From positions 1-48,747 of IMG/VR virus record IMGVR_UViG_3300035070_002886: 48,747 nucleotides of DNA; one strand, 5' to 3'. The position numbers and the translations under genes are program-made. This DNA comes from a virus. The notes under the pieces are model-generated. The model worked only from the letters and a program-made list of their open reading frames with translations. It did no database searches and had not been told where the DNA came from. This document shows positions 15,581 through 24,484 of the stretch, piece after piece; the first letter of the stretch is position 1; every line of letters begins with the position of its first letter.

Positions 15581-15838
15581 ATGTCAGACCCATTCCTTTG
15601 CAACCTAATCTCAGGTATTGAAGCTCAAATTCTAGCAGCTATGACAGCTATGGAAGAGTATTCTGGCGATGGTATTCTTTCCTACAACTATAATACTGGT
15701 CAAACAAACCAGTCTGTAACTAAGAACTCCATTAAAGATATGCAAGCTCACCTAGATAGCCTTCTAAGTCGCAGAGATACGCTCAGAGTGCGATGCGGAC
15801 TTGACAGCTCATCTTTCAACGCAGGACCCGCGTACTAA
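15581..15838 (+). CDS. gpW-like head-tail joining protein
   Basis: 85 aa between terL/HNH and the portal gene, the position of lambda gpW. It is helical, with NSIKDMQAHLDSLLSRRDTL matching the pattern in which gpW family proteins end. It would bind the portal complex to prepare the head for tail joining. Its stop overlaps the portal ATG (TAATG). Confidence 0.7.
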   Translation: MSDPFLCNLISGIEAQILAAMTAMEEYSGDGILSYNYNTGQTNQSVTKNSIKDMQAHLDSLLSRRDTLRVRCGLDSSSFNAGPAY

Positions 15839-17478
15839 TGTTTGATTTTATTGGTAAGTTAAACCCATTCAAGACTAAGGATTCAGGAGTTCCAGTTATC
15901 GGTGTGGATCAACTTCCATCGGCCGCAGCTGGAAATTACTCACCACAATCTGAGTACGCCACTCTTTCAGGCGACAAATTCGTCAACGGGTACGGAAATA
16001 CTCAGTTGTTGATGATTGACTACTGGACACTAAGAAACAGGTCTATTGCTCTCTATGCGGAAAATATTTACGCATCGGGCCTAATCAACCGCTTCATAAC
16101 CAACATTGTGAACACTGGCTTAACACTGGAGGCAAAACCGGTAGCAAGCATCTTGGGTGTCGATCAAGAAACGTTAAACACTTGGACGGACGATGTAGAA
16201 GCTCGTTTTACCATGTACTGCAATAATCCGCAGTTAGTGGACTATTACGGCGAGCAAACACTGTCACAATTGCAAGTTCAACGTGAATTACAGGCATTGG
16301 TTGAAGGTGATGTGTTGGTGGTTCACCACTTTGACACGAAAACCAACCTACCTAAGATCCAATTGATAAGCTCTAACTGCGTTCAATCACCTTTAGACGG
16401 TGATGGCGGTGTGGCTGATGGTCATTACGTTGAGCATGGTGTTGAGTTTGACTCAAAAGGCCGTGAAGTGGCTTACCATGTACTAAAAGACGATGGTAAA
16501 TACTCACGATTCCCGCGTGTAGGGGCTAAATCTGGCCGTGTTGTGGCTAATTTATACCGCCCTGGCAAGCGTTTAATGGGTCAATCCAGAGGAATGCCGT
16601 TAATTGGCAATGTATTACAATCATTGCGTGAAATAGACCGTTACCGTGATTCTGTGCAGCGTAAAGCGCTAACAACGTCATTCTTGGCTCTAGCAGTGGA
16701 AAAGGACGCAGATACCATCGGGGCGAAGCCATTAGCAAGTGCAGCGAGTCGATCTGCTAACATTTCTAGCAATGACGGCAAATACAAGCTAAACATGAAA
16801 GACTTTAACCCGGGCGTTTTCATTGACGACATGCCAGCGGGTCATAAAATTAAACTCATGGGTAGTGATGGCACTGATTTGTCGTTTGGTGACTTTGAAG
16901 CGTCGATCATAAACGCGGTCGCATGGTCCAAAGGTATGCCGCCAGAAATCTTGAAGATGTCGTTTGGTTCAAACTACGCAGCATCTAAGCAAGCTACGGC
17001 TGAGTTTAATATGTTCTTGGATTCAGAGCGCACAGCAACCACCACAACCAACGACCAACCGCTTTACAAAGAGTGGTTATATGTTGAGACGGTGAAAGGC
17101 AACATCAAAGCACCGGGCATGGTTGAAGCATGGAACGATCCAAACAAATACGCTTTGGTTGGCGCGTGGACTCAATCGGATTGGTCTGGCTCTGTTAAAC
17201 TGAATGCTGACTTTGTGAAAGAGGTTCAAGGCTGGAAGTTAGCGGTTGAAGAAACGTTTGCGACCAATGAAATGGCGTGTAAAGCTCTGTTTGGTAAGAA
17301 GCATAACCTTATCGTTAAACAGCTAGAGCATGAAAATGCTAAAGTAGCAGAAGCCAACAAGGCTTTGGGTGAATTTGCAGAAAAGCGCACGCAAAGTATA
17401 ATAACTACAAATGCTGACGATCCCAACGACACTGGCGGCGGGAATGATGCTCAGGACAATAACGAGGATTCAGAATAA
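15838..17478 (+). CDS. Portal protein, lambda family
   Basis: 546 aa, the usual size for the lambda-type portal (Phage_portal_2). Recognisable segments are the N-terminal TLRNRSIALYAENIYASGLINRF region, a basic LYRPGKRLMGQSRGMP stretch and WSKGMPPEILKMSFGSNYAASKQA near the C-terminus. A Gly/Asp-rich tail ends the protein. It forms the dodecameric DNA channel at the head vertex. Its stop overlaps the start of the protease gene (TAATG), so the two are coupled. Confidence 0.92.
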   Translation: MFDFIGKLNPFKTKDSGVPVIGVDQLPSAAAGNYSPQSEYATLSGDKFVNGYGNTQLLMIDYWTLRNRSIALYAENIYASGLINRFITNIVNTGLTLEAKPVASILGVDQETLNTWTDDVEARFTMYCNNPQLVDYYGEQTLSQLQVQRELQALVEGDVLVVHHFDTKTNLPKIQLISSNCVQSPLDGDGGVADGHYVEHGVEFDSKGREVAYHVLKDDGKYSRFPRVGAKSGRVVANLYRPGKRLMGQSRGMPLIGNVLQSLREIDRYRDSVQRKALTTSFLALAVEKDADTIGAKPLASAASRSANISSNDGKYKLNMKDFNPGVFIDDMPAGHKIKLMGSDGTDLSFGDFEASIINAVAWSKGMPPEILKMSFGSNYAASKQATAEFNMFLDSERTATTTTNDQPLYKEWLYVETVKGNIKAPGMVEAWNDPNKYALVGAWTQSDWSGSVKLNADFVKEVQGWKLAVEETFATNEMACKALFGKKHNLIVKQLEHENAKVAEANKALGEFAEKRTQSIITTNADDPNDTGGGNDAQDNNEDSE

Positions 17479-18659
17479 TGTATCTAGCGAGTAATGACGT
17501 AATTAGGCAGGTTCGATCATTCGATATGAATGCGATATCTGCCGACATGCGCACGAAATACGAAGCGGGCATTGCTCAAGACGGTCAAGCCAATAGCCGC
17601 ATTCTATCTGTGAGTGGCAATGTAGCAACGATTGCAGTCGCAGGCGTGCTAACTCACTCATACGGTTTTATGACATGGTTAATGGGCGGCACAGCTTACA
17701 CGGATATCATGGCGGCGATGCAAATGGCTGAGCTCGATCCAGAAATCACCGACATTCGAGTTAAAATGAACTCGGGCGGTGGTCAAGTGTCTGGTCTGTT
17801 TGATTTGATCGCCCAAATGCAATCAATGAAAACACCAATGGTGTGTGAAGTGTCGGGCATGTGTTGCAGTGCGGCTTATGCCATTGCTTCACAGTGTGAC
17901 AGCATCATTACCGCTTCTGAAGGTGAGGGTATTGGTTCAATTGGTATTGTGGTCGAGGCTTATATTGACGAAAACGTTAAAAGCATCACTTCTACTAACG
18001 CGCCAAACAAGCGCCCGGACGCATCAACAGAAGAAGGCGTGGCACAAATCCGCGCTGAACTGGATGCTTATGAAGACCTGTTTATGGAAGCAATTGCAAG
18101 CGGTCGTAACACAACAACAGATGACATTAAAAAGAACTACGGGCAAGGTTCAGTAACCACTGCACGCAACGCTTTAAAATCTGGTATGATTGATTCAATC
18201 GCGTCACAAAGTGGCACTGCATTAGCAGGTTCACAAACAAATTTAACCGCTCAGGGCGAAACTGAGCACAAACTAACTGCTAACAGTGAGGAAATCATGA
18301 ATAAAGCAGAACTACAAGCTAAGCACCCTGAGCTATATGCTGAAATCAAAAACGAAGGCATTCAAGCGGGTAAAACTCAAGAGCAAGAGCGTGTAAGTGC
18401 CTTTGCTGAGATTGGTGAAGCGTCTGGCGCTATGGAATTAGCAATGGCTTGCATTAAAGATGGCTCTGAGCCTAGCAATGCACTAACCATGAAATTCTCA
18501 GCAGCAGCAATGAAAAACCAATCACTAAGCGCTCTAGCGGCTGACAATGTTGATACTGATGGTGTTAAACCAGAAGCTCCAGAAGCTAAGACTGACGACG
18601 AAAAGCTTGATGAAGAAACTATCAAGGCGTTTGGTGCGCAAAAAATGGAGACTTTCTAA
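17478..18659 (+). CDS. S49-family head maturation protease with scaffold domain
   Basis: 393 aa, equivalent to lambda gpC. The protease part shows KMNSGGGQVSGLFDLIAQM, the nucleophile region SGMCCSAAYAIASQ and GEGIGSIGIVVEAY. From about residue 273 the character changes to a charged, helical scaffold-like tail rich in Ala, Glu and Lys. It would cleave scaffold and portal during prohead maturation. A second start inside the gene (18297) likely makes the tail alone. Confidence 0.9.
   Translation: MYLASNDVIRQVRSFDMNAISADMRTKYEAGIAQDGQANSRILSVSGNVATIAVAGVLTHSYGFMTWLMGGTAYTDIMAAMQMAELDPEITDIRVKMNSGGGQVSGLFDLIAQMQSMKTPMVCEVSGMCCSAAYAIASQCDSIITASEGEGIGSIGIVVEAYIDENVKSITSTNAPNKRPDASTEEGVAQIRAELDAYEDLFMEAIASGRNTTTDDIKKNYGQGSVTTARNALKSGMIDSIASQSGTALAGSQTNLTAQGETEHKLTANSEEIMNKAELQAKHPELYAEIKNEGIQAGKTQEQERVSAFAEIGEASGAMELAMACIKDGSEPSNALTMKFSAAAMKNQSLSALAADNVDTDGVKPEAPEAKTDDEKLDEETIKAFGAQKMETF
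18297..18659 (+). CDS. Nested scaffolding protein (Nu3-like)
   Basis: In-frame ATG at 18297 within the protease gene, preceded by GTGAGG at a good distance, would give 120 aa (MNKAELQAKHPELYAEIKNE...). Lambda Nu3 is made in the same way from inside gene C. The product is helical and charged, as expected for a scaffold. This is an inferred product; expression cannot be seen from sequence. Confidence 0.6.
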   Translation: MNKAELQAKHPELYAEIKNEGIQAGKTQEQERVSAFAEIGEASGAMELAMACIKDGSEPSNALTMKFSAAAMKNQSLSALAADNVDTDGVKPEAPEAKTDDEKLDEETIKAFGAQKMETF

Positions 18660-19057
18660 TGAGCATGACTGTTACCAACATTAATTTGCATGGCGTGACC
18701 ATTGATTGCGCTAACGCTGAGACGCTAACACTAGCGGTTACAGCAGCAGAAACACTGACTGAAGGCCTTATCCTTGGCGAAGTTACAGCAACGGGCGCAG
18801 GTGGTTTCTACACTCGCGGCGATGCAACTGGTCTTGAAATTTCTCGTTACGTTCTTCTTTCTGACACAGTAGTGACAGCGGCAGACGTTACGGCGGGAAC
18901 TAAAAACGTTCGCGTGATGCAGGGCGGTAAAGTGCGTCAAGACAAGCTTATTATCAAAGCTGGCGGCACCGTTGACTATCGTGAAGTGTCTGGCCTTAAA
19001 GACAATTCAATCCTTGCACTAAACACCACTGATTACTCAGTGCTAGACAATCAATAG
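18659..19057 (+). CDS. Head decoration protein, lambda gpD-like
   Basis: 132 aa. It shows the usual features of this family: LTEGLILGEVTATG, a GDATGLEISRYVLLSDTVVTA segment and KVRQDKLIIK. It lies between the protease and capsid genes as in lambda. Trimers would stabilise the expanded capsid. The start overlaps the protease stop. Confidence 0.88.
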   Translation: MSMTVTNINLHGVTIDCANAETLTLAVTAAETLTEGLILGEVTATGAGGFYTRGDATGLEISRYVLLSDTVVTAADVTAGTKNVRVMQGGKVRQDKLIIKAGGTVDYREVSGLKDNSILALNTTDYSVLDNQ

Positions 19058-19070
19058 GAGCTAGCAGACT

Positions 19071-20150
19071 ATGACTAACGCAGTTACTAAACACATGGCT
19101 CGAACTTACGTGCAAGAAGCTCCGGCTCCGGGCGTTCTATCAAGTAAGTTCAGCACTTCGCCTGATAACTACTACTCATCTGAAACAATCGAGTTTGATA
19201 TCGAGCGTGAAGGCGAAGAAGTAGCACCAGTCCTTACCGACATAAAAGACGGTTACACAAAATTTGCACTGGACGAGTTCACGAACAAAGAATTTAAAGC
19301 CCCAGTAATGAAGGAAGGCTTCTCGATTAATGCTTTCGACATGATGAAGCGCCAAGCTGGTCAAATCTCATTTACTGATCCAAATTTCCGCGCTAACGCA
19401 ATGACTCAGTTCATGAAGCACATGCGCTACGGTGGTAAACGTCAGCGTCGTACTATTGAGTTAATGGCTTCGCAAATCCTTCAAACTGGTACTGTGACTC
19501 TAAAGGATGACAAGGGCGATGATTCTTATATCATTGACTTTAAGCCAAAGGCTACTCACTTCCCAACTTTCGCTACAGCATGGACTGATCACGCTAACGC
19601 AACACCAATCGCGAACATTAAAGCGCTTTGTGATGTGATTAACACTGACGGTCAATCTAAGCCTAAAGAGGTTTGGCTTGGTGATGGTGCGTATGACAAC
19701 ATGCTTCAGTGTGATGAGTTCATTAAGTACACAGACACTCAGCACGTTAAAATCATCAACATTGAGCCTAAAGATCTCCCAGATGGCGCGACATACATGG
19801 GCACACTGGCTGCAACTGGCTACCGCCTAGATCTATTTACTTACCGTGGTGAGTATAAAGACGTTAAAGCTGGTAGCAATGCACGTTACCTAAACGACGC
19901 ATCTGTGGTTATTATCGCTGAAGGTGCGCGTTTTGATGCTACGTTTGGTGCAATCCCTCAAATCGTACCGCCAGAATCACGAGCTATGTCTTTCTTGTCT
20001 GGTCGTATGCCGATGTCCTCCGTTGGTATGGACTTCACAACTAACGCATGGGTAGCGCAAGACGGTGAATCAATTACTGGTACGCTAGGCTCTCGCCCGT
20101 TACTTATCCCAACATCCATTGACCGTTACGGTTGTGGTAAGGCATTCTAA
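19071..20150 (+). CDS. Major capsid protein E
   Basis: 359 aa, lambda gpE-like fold (Phage_cap_E). It shows the N-terminal PDNYYSSETIEFDIEREGEE, the central GKRQRRTIELMASQIL and the C-terminal IVPPESRAMSFLSGRMPMSS. AGGAG lies before the start. It forms the capsid shell with the decoration protein. Confidence 0.93.
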   Translation: MTNAVTKHMARTYVQEAPAPGVLSSKFSTSPDNYYSSETIEFDIEREGEEVAPVLTDIKDGYTKFALDEFTNKEFKAPVMKEGFSINAFDMMKRQAGQISFTDPNFRANAMTQFMKHMRYGGKRQRRTIELMASQILQTGTVTLKDDKGDDSYIIDFKPKATHFPTFATAWTDHANATPIANIKALCDVINTDGQSKPKEVWLGDGAYDNMLQCDEFIKYTDTQHVKIINIEPKDLPDGATYMGTLAATGYRLDLFTYRGEYKDVKAGSNARYLNDASVVIIAEGARFDATFGAIPQIVPPESRAMSFLSGRMPMSSVGMDFTTNAWVAQDGESITGTLGSRPLLIPTSIDRYGCGKAF

Positions 20151-20151
20151 A

Positions 20152-20505
20152 ATGAAAGTTCAAGATTTAGTTAAACTGAATCTTGACGAACTAGAAACTG
20201 AGCTCGCGAAGGGCTCTTTTTCTAAGTCGTTTTTAGATTCACTGCTTAAGGCTGAAAAGTCGGATAAATCACCACGCAAAGGGGCGCTTGAGTTGATCGA
20301 AGGTGCTATTGCTGCGCTTGACGGTGAGCAAGATGTGCCAGTGGCTAAAACTAGCGGTTACGCTGTAGCCAAAGGTCAATCAATCGGTTTCCGCGCTGGC
20401 ATTAAGACAGCGGGTGATATGGTTGATGTTAATTGGCCTGAGTTTAAGTCTAACGATAAGCTTTTAGCGTCAATGCTAGAGCGCGGTTTAGTGGTTAAAC
20501 AATAA
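20152..20505 (+). CDS. Head completion/packaging accessory protein (FI-position)
   Basis: 117 aa from the ATG at 20152, the first codons after the capsid stop; longer in-frame starts overlap the capsid gene. It occupies the position of lambda FI. The N-terminal half is acidic and helical (LVKLNLDELETELAKGSFSK). The C-terminal half (SIGFRAGIKTAGDMVDV, then LASMLERGLVV) resembles the small FluMu-type domain of Mu-like phages. Function is inferred from position only. Confidence 0.6.
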   Translation: MKVQDLVKLNLDELETELAKGSFSKSFLDSLLKAEKSDKSPRKGALELIEGAIAALDGEQDVPVAKTSGYAVAKGQSIGFRAGIKTAGDMVDVNWPEFKSNDKLLASMLERGLVVKQ

Positions 20506-20888
20506 TGAGTTTACTTCAGCGGCTACAAAAAGACTCACAGCGGATCATGAACTCTTCAAAGTTTGGGTTTAGTACGGACATTGTCCTAATTGATCCCAAT
20601 GATGTTGAGTATCCGTTGAAGTCTGTTCTGACTGTTATCCACAATCTAATCGATCCAGATACGGGTCAACCTGTATCTGGTTATCTTGCTACTGCGTCCA
20701 TTAACCGTCTAGACCTTAATGAGTTAGGTATCACCTTACCAGAAGGCGTTTCTGACGAGTTACAAAGACCGTGGACAGTACGCGAGACCAATATTGATGG
20801 CGTAGTAGTGACTTATAAAATCACCCGAGCTGCGCCCGATGAGGCTAACGGCAACATACTTTGTGATTTGGGGTCTTATGGCTACTAG
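20505..20888 (+). CDS. Probable head-tail connector, 127 aa
   Basis: Follows the FI-position gene with a start/stop overlap and precedes the tail genes, where lambda FII-type or similar connectors lie. It is beta-rich (FGFSTDIVLIDPNDVEYPLKS) with no diagnostic motif. It could be the head-tail attachment protein. The end overlaps the start of the next gene by 11 bases. Confidence 0.55.
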   Translation: MSLLQRLQKDSQRIMNSSKFGFSTDIVLIDPNDVEYPLKSVLTVIHNLIDPDTGQPVSGYLATASINRLDLNELGITLPEGVSDELQRPWTVRETNIDGVVVTYKITRAAPDEANGNILCDLGSYGY

Positions 20889-21549
20889 TGTTATTCCAGG
20901 TTTGATTGACCTTAGTGAGAACACAATTCAGATTGTGATTGATAAGGTTGGCGAGATACTGATCAACGAGTCAGCGAATCAGCAAGCGTTAGCATTGGCC
21001 GGTGGTGAAGATCCAGAATTGTACAAGTTGCGCGTGTTCGCCGATAGGTTTAATCCTTTCGACAACATGAAGGACAACACAACGCCCGTCATTAGCATTA
21101 AGGAATCTGATGATTCTAAGCAGATGGGTGTGAGTGCAAACCACGGCAAGCAACAAAAGCTACTGACTCTTAATATTGATTGTTTTGGTATTGGTAGAGC
21201 AAAGGAAACGCCAGAAGGGCACATTCCAGATGACTTAGACGCATCTCAAGTTTGTCGCCGTGTTGCTAACCTAGTCAATAAGATTTTAAAAGCCGACATT
21301 AACAACAATTTGCAGCTCGATCGCAAGTTGGTAAATTCTGTTAATATTACAGGTGAGCAGTATTTCGAACCTGACTTTGATTCGCGTCAATTGGGCCCTG
21401 TCGTTGTAAAGCGCATTTCTTTGCAGTGCAACGTGATCGACACACCAGTCATAAACAACGGTGTAGAGCTAGAGGGCATTGTAATTGATGTAGAGCGAGG
21501 CGATAGCGGCGAGATTTACACAACGTGCGAATACGATTACACATCATAA
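20878..21549 (+). CDS. Probable tail terminator/completion protein
   Basis: 223 aa from the ATG at 20878 (MATSVIPGLIDLSENTIQIV). It sits directly before the sheath gene, the place of Mu gp37 or P2 gpR-type tail completion proteins, which cap the tube and sheath. It has mixed alpha/beta content with no diagnostic motif visible. Confidence rests on gene order. Confidence 0.55.
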   Translation: MATSVIPGLIDLSENTIQIVIDKVGEILINESANQQALALAGGEDPELYKLRVFADRFNPFDNMKDNTTPVISIKESDDSKQMGVSANHGKQQKLLTLNIDCFGIGRAKETPEGHIPDDLDASQVCRRVANLVNKILKADINNNLQLDRKLVNSVNITGEQYFEPDFDSRQLGPVVVKRISLQCNVIDTPVINNGVELEGIVIDVERGDSGEIYTTCEYDYTS

Positions 21550-21560
21550 CGAGGTAAAAC

Positions 21561-23021
21561 ATGGGATTACCAAATTCATTGCGAGCAAGTGCCGTTGGCA
21601 TTGATACGCAATACAAAAACTTTAACGTCGGCGCGGTTTACCTTCTGCAACAGCGAATTGCTATTTTTGCACAGGGCAGTGACGCGGCGACATACTCAAC
21701 AGATAAATTTGAAATCACATCATCACTAGATGTTGCTGAGGCGATGGGTTTTGGCTCTCCGGCTCACTTGATTGCAAAACAGATTTTCCCTGACAGTGGT
21801 GAAGGCGCTCTTGGTGCTGGCGTTACTGTTTACCCGCTACCAAATGAAGCGTCTGGCGTTGCAGCTTCGGCAGACATTACACCGACAGGTACGCAAACGG
21901 TCGCGGCTCAATATACCGTCCGTGTAGGTGGTGTGGAATCTAATGCGTTTACCGCGCTAAAAGATGAAACGCCGACTGAAATCGTACCAAAGATGATCAC
22001 CGCTATTAACGGCAATCTTGATATGCCTGTTATCGCGACTGATGGTACTGGCAAGGTAACACTGACAGCGAAGCATACCGGCACTACTGGTAATGACTTA
22101 GTGGTTGAGCTTATCGGCACACCGCAAGGCGTAACGTTCGCAGTTGGTACAATGACTGGTGGCTTAGTCGATCCATCAACAGCAGTTGCTACAGCGCAAA
22201 TGGGTAACGTATGGGAAACCATCATTGTTAACCAACTTGGTACAGTCGCACACGATGAACTGAGCGCGTTTAACGAGGGGCGTTGGGGTCAACTAGTACG
22301 TAAGCCGTTATTTGCCTTGTACGGCACTAACGAGACTGACGAAACGGTTTTAAAAGCTTACACAGAAAACCGCAAGTTAGACCGCACCAATGCAGTTATC
22401 CCTTGTCCTGGCACACCTACCGCACCATGGATTATTGCAGGTCGTGCAGCGGCTCGAATCGCATCACAAGCGAATGAAGATCCAGCAACTGAATACCGTG
22501 GTATGACACTTGACACTGTTGTTAACGGTGCAGATGGCGCACAGTGGAACTACGATGAGCGCGATTTAGCTTGGAAGGCGGGTGTTTCTTCAACGATTAT
22601 AGAAGATGGCGCAATTAAGTTAGACAATACGCTGACTTTCTATCATCCAGATGGCAAGCCCGATCCAGAATACGGCAAGGTTATTTACATCGTTAAGTTG
22701 CAAAACATCATCTACAACTTGGATTTGATTTTTAATCAACCAGAATGGAAGAAAGCGCCGCTTATTCCTGACTTCCAAGTAAGCACTAACCCTAACGCTC
22801 GTAAGCCGAGTGACGCAGTGGCAGCGCTTGCAGTGTTAACGGATAACTTGGCAAATCAGGCGATCATTTCAGACCCTGACTTTACCAAAGCAAACACGGT
22901 GGCGGCGATTGATGGCTCGAATCCAAACCGAGTTAACACAACGTACCCTGTTAAGCTGTCGGGCAACTGGGACATTCACAGCCTAGACTTGTTGTTTGGC
23001 TTTTACTTAGGAGGCGCATAA
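21561..23021 (+). CDS. Tail sheath protein, Mu gpL-like
   Basis: 486 aa. The start MGLPNSLRASAVGIDTQYKN and the region NRKLDRTNAVIPCPGTPTAP followed by RAAARIASQANEDPATEYRG are typical of Mu-type sheath proteins. A beta-sandwich insert (about 95-200, VRVGGVESNAF ... TLTAKHTGTTGNDLVVEL) resembles the Ig-like outer domain. It defines the tail as contractile. GAGG precedes the ATG, and the tube gene follows after one base. Confidence 0.88.
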   Translation: MGLPNSLRASAVGIDTQYKNFNVGAVYLLQQRIAIFAQGSDAATYSTDKFEITSSLDVAEAMGFGSPAHLIAKQIFPDSGEGALGAGVTVYPLPNEASGVAASADITPTGTQTVAAQYTVRVGGVESNAFTALKDETPTEIVPKMITAINGNLDMPVIATDGTGKVTLTAKHTGTTGNDLVVELIGTPQGVTFAVGTMTGGLVDPSTAVATAQMGNVWETIIVNQLGTVAHDELSAFNEGRWGQLVRKPLFALYGTNETDETVLKAYTENRKLDRTNAVIPCPGTPTAPWIIAGRAAARIASQANEDPATEYRGMTLDTVVNGADGAQWNYDERDLAWKAGVSSTIIEDGAIKLDNTLTFYHPDGKPDPEYGKVIYIVKLQNIIYNLDLIFNQPEWKKAPLIPDFQVSTNPNARKPSDAVAALAVLTDNLANQAIISDPDFTKANTVAAIDGSNPNRVNTTYPVKLSGNWDIHSLDLLFGFYLGGA

Positions 23022-23022
23022 T

Positions 23023-23400
23023 ATGCCGGGTTCATTAGTAGAATTTGCGATCAATGGTCGCAGCTTTAAATGCGCAGCCGATGCAGACGGTAACACGATG
23101 TTAGGCGGTAAGAGTAACGAGTTTAGCGCGAACGGTGACGGCATTAGCGGTCGATTAATCCAAACGGTTACTGGTTGGAAGTTTAGTGGCGTTAACTTTG
23201 CCATTGATGATGACAACGATGATTTGGAGTTCATTCAAAACATTGCAGACGCGGGGCGATTTGTGCCAATGAAAGCGGTTTATTCAGATGGTACGGTTCG
23301 AGCAGGTCAAGGTAACATTACGGGCGATATTGAAGTTAGCTCGATGAATGGTACTGCGCCATTGACGCTTGAAGGGCCCGGGAAGTTTCAGCAACAATAG
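23023..23400 (+). CDS. Tail tube protein, Mu gpM-like
   Basis: 125 aa, the length and position expected for the tube protein paired with a Mu-type sheath. The beta-rich sequence (GSLVEFAINGRSFKCAADAD ... KFSGVNFAIDDDNDDLEFIQ) fits. It polymerises as the inner tube. A terminator follows immediately, so this is the last gene of the first late block. Confidence 0.82.
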   Translation: MPGSLVEFAINGRSFKCAADADGNTMLGGKSNEFSANGDGISGRLIQTVTGWKFSGVNFAIDDDNDDLEFIQNIADAGRFVPMKAVYSDGTVRAGQGNITGDIEVSSMNGTAPLTLEGPGKFQQQ

Positions 23401-23412
23401 TAGAAAAATATA

Positions 23413-23437
23413 AACCCCTCGACTGAGGGGTTTTTTG
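23413..23437. terminator. Bidirectional-looking terminator after the tube gene
   Basis: AACCCCTC/GAGGGGTT stem (23413-23420 with 23425-23432) followed by TTTT in the plus direction, and by TTTATATTTTTC in the minus direction. It separates the head/tail block from the convergent minus-strand cassette. Confidence 0.88.
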
Positions 23438-23442
23438 TTAGT

Positions 23443-23736
23443 TTAACAGTAACTAGAAAGTATCTGCGAGCAATCTTCTTTCTCGCCATAAGCCCACGAC
23501 ACAATCGGCTGTACTCCTTTTTCGCTGCAAAACCCATTCTTCCACATAAACTTCACTGGTTTTTTAATTAGCCCGTACTGCCCTTCTGGAAAGTCTGGAT
23601 CTGGATATCCATACTCACCTACAAGATGATCCTCCGACTTGGCTAAGAATATTTCAGAGTCCTCGCCGAACCAGCATAGGTTTCTATCTTTTCTAACACA
23701 GTCGAATATCATTTGTTTTGCCTGTTTATTTCTCAT
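23443..23736 (-). CDS. Hypothetical accessory protein, 97 aa
   Basis: Last gene of the minus-strand cassette inserted in the tail region. It begins MRNKQAKQMIFDCVRKDRNL and contains several cysteines and Trp/Tyr residues. No domain is recognised. It overlaps the upstream gene by 4 bases (ATGA), consistent with one operon reading 24702 to 23443. Confidence 0.6.
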   Translation of the reverse strand: MRNKQAKQMIFDCVRKDRNLCWFGEDSEIFLAKSEDHLVGEYGYPDPDFPEGQYGLIKKPVKFMWKNGFCSEKGVQPIVSWAYGEKEDCSQILSSYC

Positions 23737-23927
23737 CTTCTCGCTTCCTGTTTTAGTTTCTCGTAAAACCCCACCAAACCATCTCTAATTTCTTTAGTGA
23801 CTTGCGAGGCTCTGATTTTCTCGTTAACGATAACCGGATTGCCGGCGCACACATCACACAGACCTAGATAGTCGGTTTGCGCAGGTGTCCAGCAATCGCG
23901 GCACTTGTTTATTTTTGGTCTTGGCAT
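23733..23927 (-). CDS. Small zinc-ribbon-like protein, 64 aa
   Basis: Starts MPRPKINKCRDCWTPAQTDY, with a second pair in LCDVC. Two CxxC knuckles about 15 residues apart suggest a zinc ribbon. I chose the ATG at 23927; a GTG four codons earlier is possible. Small zinc-binding proteins in phage accessory operons are often regulators, but nothing more can be said. Confidence 0.6.
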   Translation of the reverse strand: MPRPKINKCRDCWTPAQTDYLGLCDVCAGNPVIVNEKIRASQVTKEIRDGLVGFYEKLKQEARR

Positions 23928-24064
23928 TTGGATTCCCACTGAGCCAAAACGAAGTCTTCGTATGTATCGGCAGTGATTGGCGCTTCATCTAGAAATCCAA
24001 CCTCCCACGCTTCGATTAGTCGCTCTTTGTTTTGGTTGATCCACTTGTCGTATTGATTAAACAT
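23909..24064 (-). CDS. Small hypothetical protein, 51 aa
   Basis: ATG at 24064 overlaps the preceding gene by 8 bases, and the stop overlaps the next gene's start. Acidic, Trp-rich peptide (MFNQYDKWINQNKERLIEAW). It fills the gap between two credible genes in the same operon, so it is probably real. No family is recognised. Confidence 0.5.
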   Translation of the reverse strand: MFNQYDKWINQNKERLIEAWEVGFLDEAPITADTYEDFVLAQWESKCQDQK

Positions 24065-24242
24065 CCCATTCCTCCACAAATCTTTTACAGTTATGACAGC
24101 GACACTCAGCCCAATGGCGTTGTTTCTCTGTGCATTCGCTTCTAGCGGCTTTATTCCAGTAGACCGCTGCCATAGGGTAGTCTCTAACTCGCTCTGCCTG
24201 TGCGGCCTTGTGTGCGTTCCTTGCGTACTCTGGTGTTTGCAT
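24057..24242 (-). CDS. ANR-family transcriptional regulator
   Basis: 61 aa. The pattern MQTPEYARNAHKAAQAERVR, then DYPMAAVYWNKAA, then WAECRCHNC matches the short ANR (AraC negative regulator/Aar-like) family: an A..AAQAE..DY..AA..W..A helix pair followed by a W..R..C block. ANR proteins bind and inhibit AraC-type activators in enteric pathogens and vibrios. GGAG precedes the ATG at 24242. A phage copy could reprogram host regulators. Confidence 0.6.
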   Translation of the reverse strand: MQTPEYARNAHKAAQAERVRDYPMAAVYWNKAARSECTEKQRHWAECRCHNCKRFVEEWDV

Positions 24243-24244
24243 GG

Positions 24245-24484
24245 TTAGTCTCCGCACAAGCATTTGGTTGATGGCTCGCAGTAGGCCTTAACCTTGCTTG
24301 ATGATTCCCACTGCCTGTTTGCTTTCTCTTCTGTCGAGAAGTAGGCAAAGTAATCATTACAACCGGAGCAGCACCAGTAGTTATAAATTTCAGATCGACC
24401 AAATGAAACATCAAGCTCAACATCGCTAGAGAAATCCACCTTTTTTGGTGGTGTTCCCATTCCAACCTTCCAAATTTTACCCAT
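24245..24484 (-). CDS. Small cysteine-rich hypothetical protein, 79 aa
   Basis: ATG at 24484, overlapping the upstream TGA, with AAGGAG upstream. Cysteines in YWCCSGC and in the C-terminal YCEPSTKCLCGD suggest a zinc site. No family is recognised. It is part of the same minus-strand operon. Confidence 0.55.
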   Translation of the reverse strand: MGKIWKVGMGTPPKKVDFSSDVELDVSFGRSEIYNYWCCSGCNDYFAYFSTEEKANRQWESSSKVKAYCEPSTKCLCGD

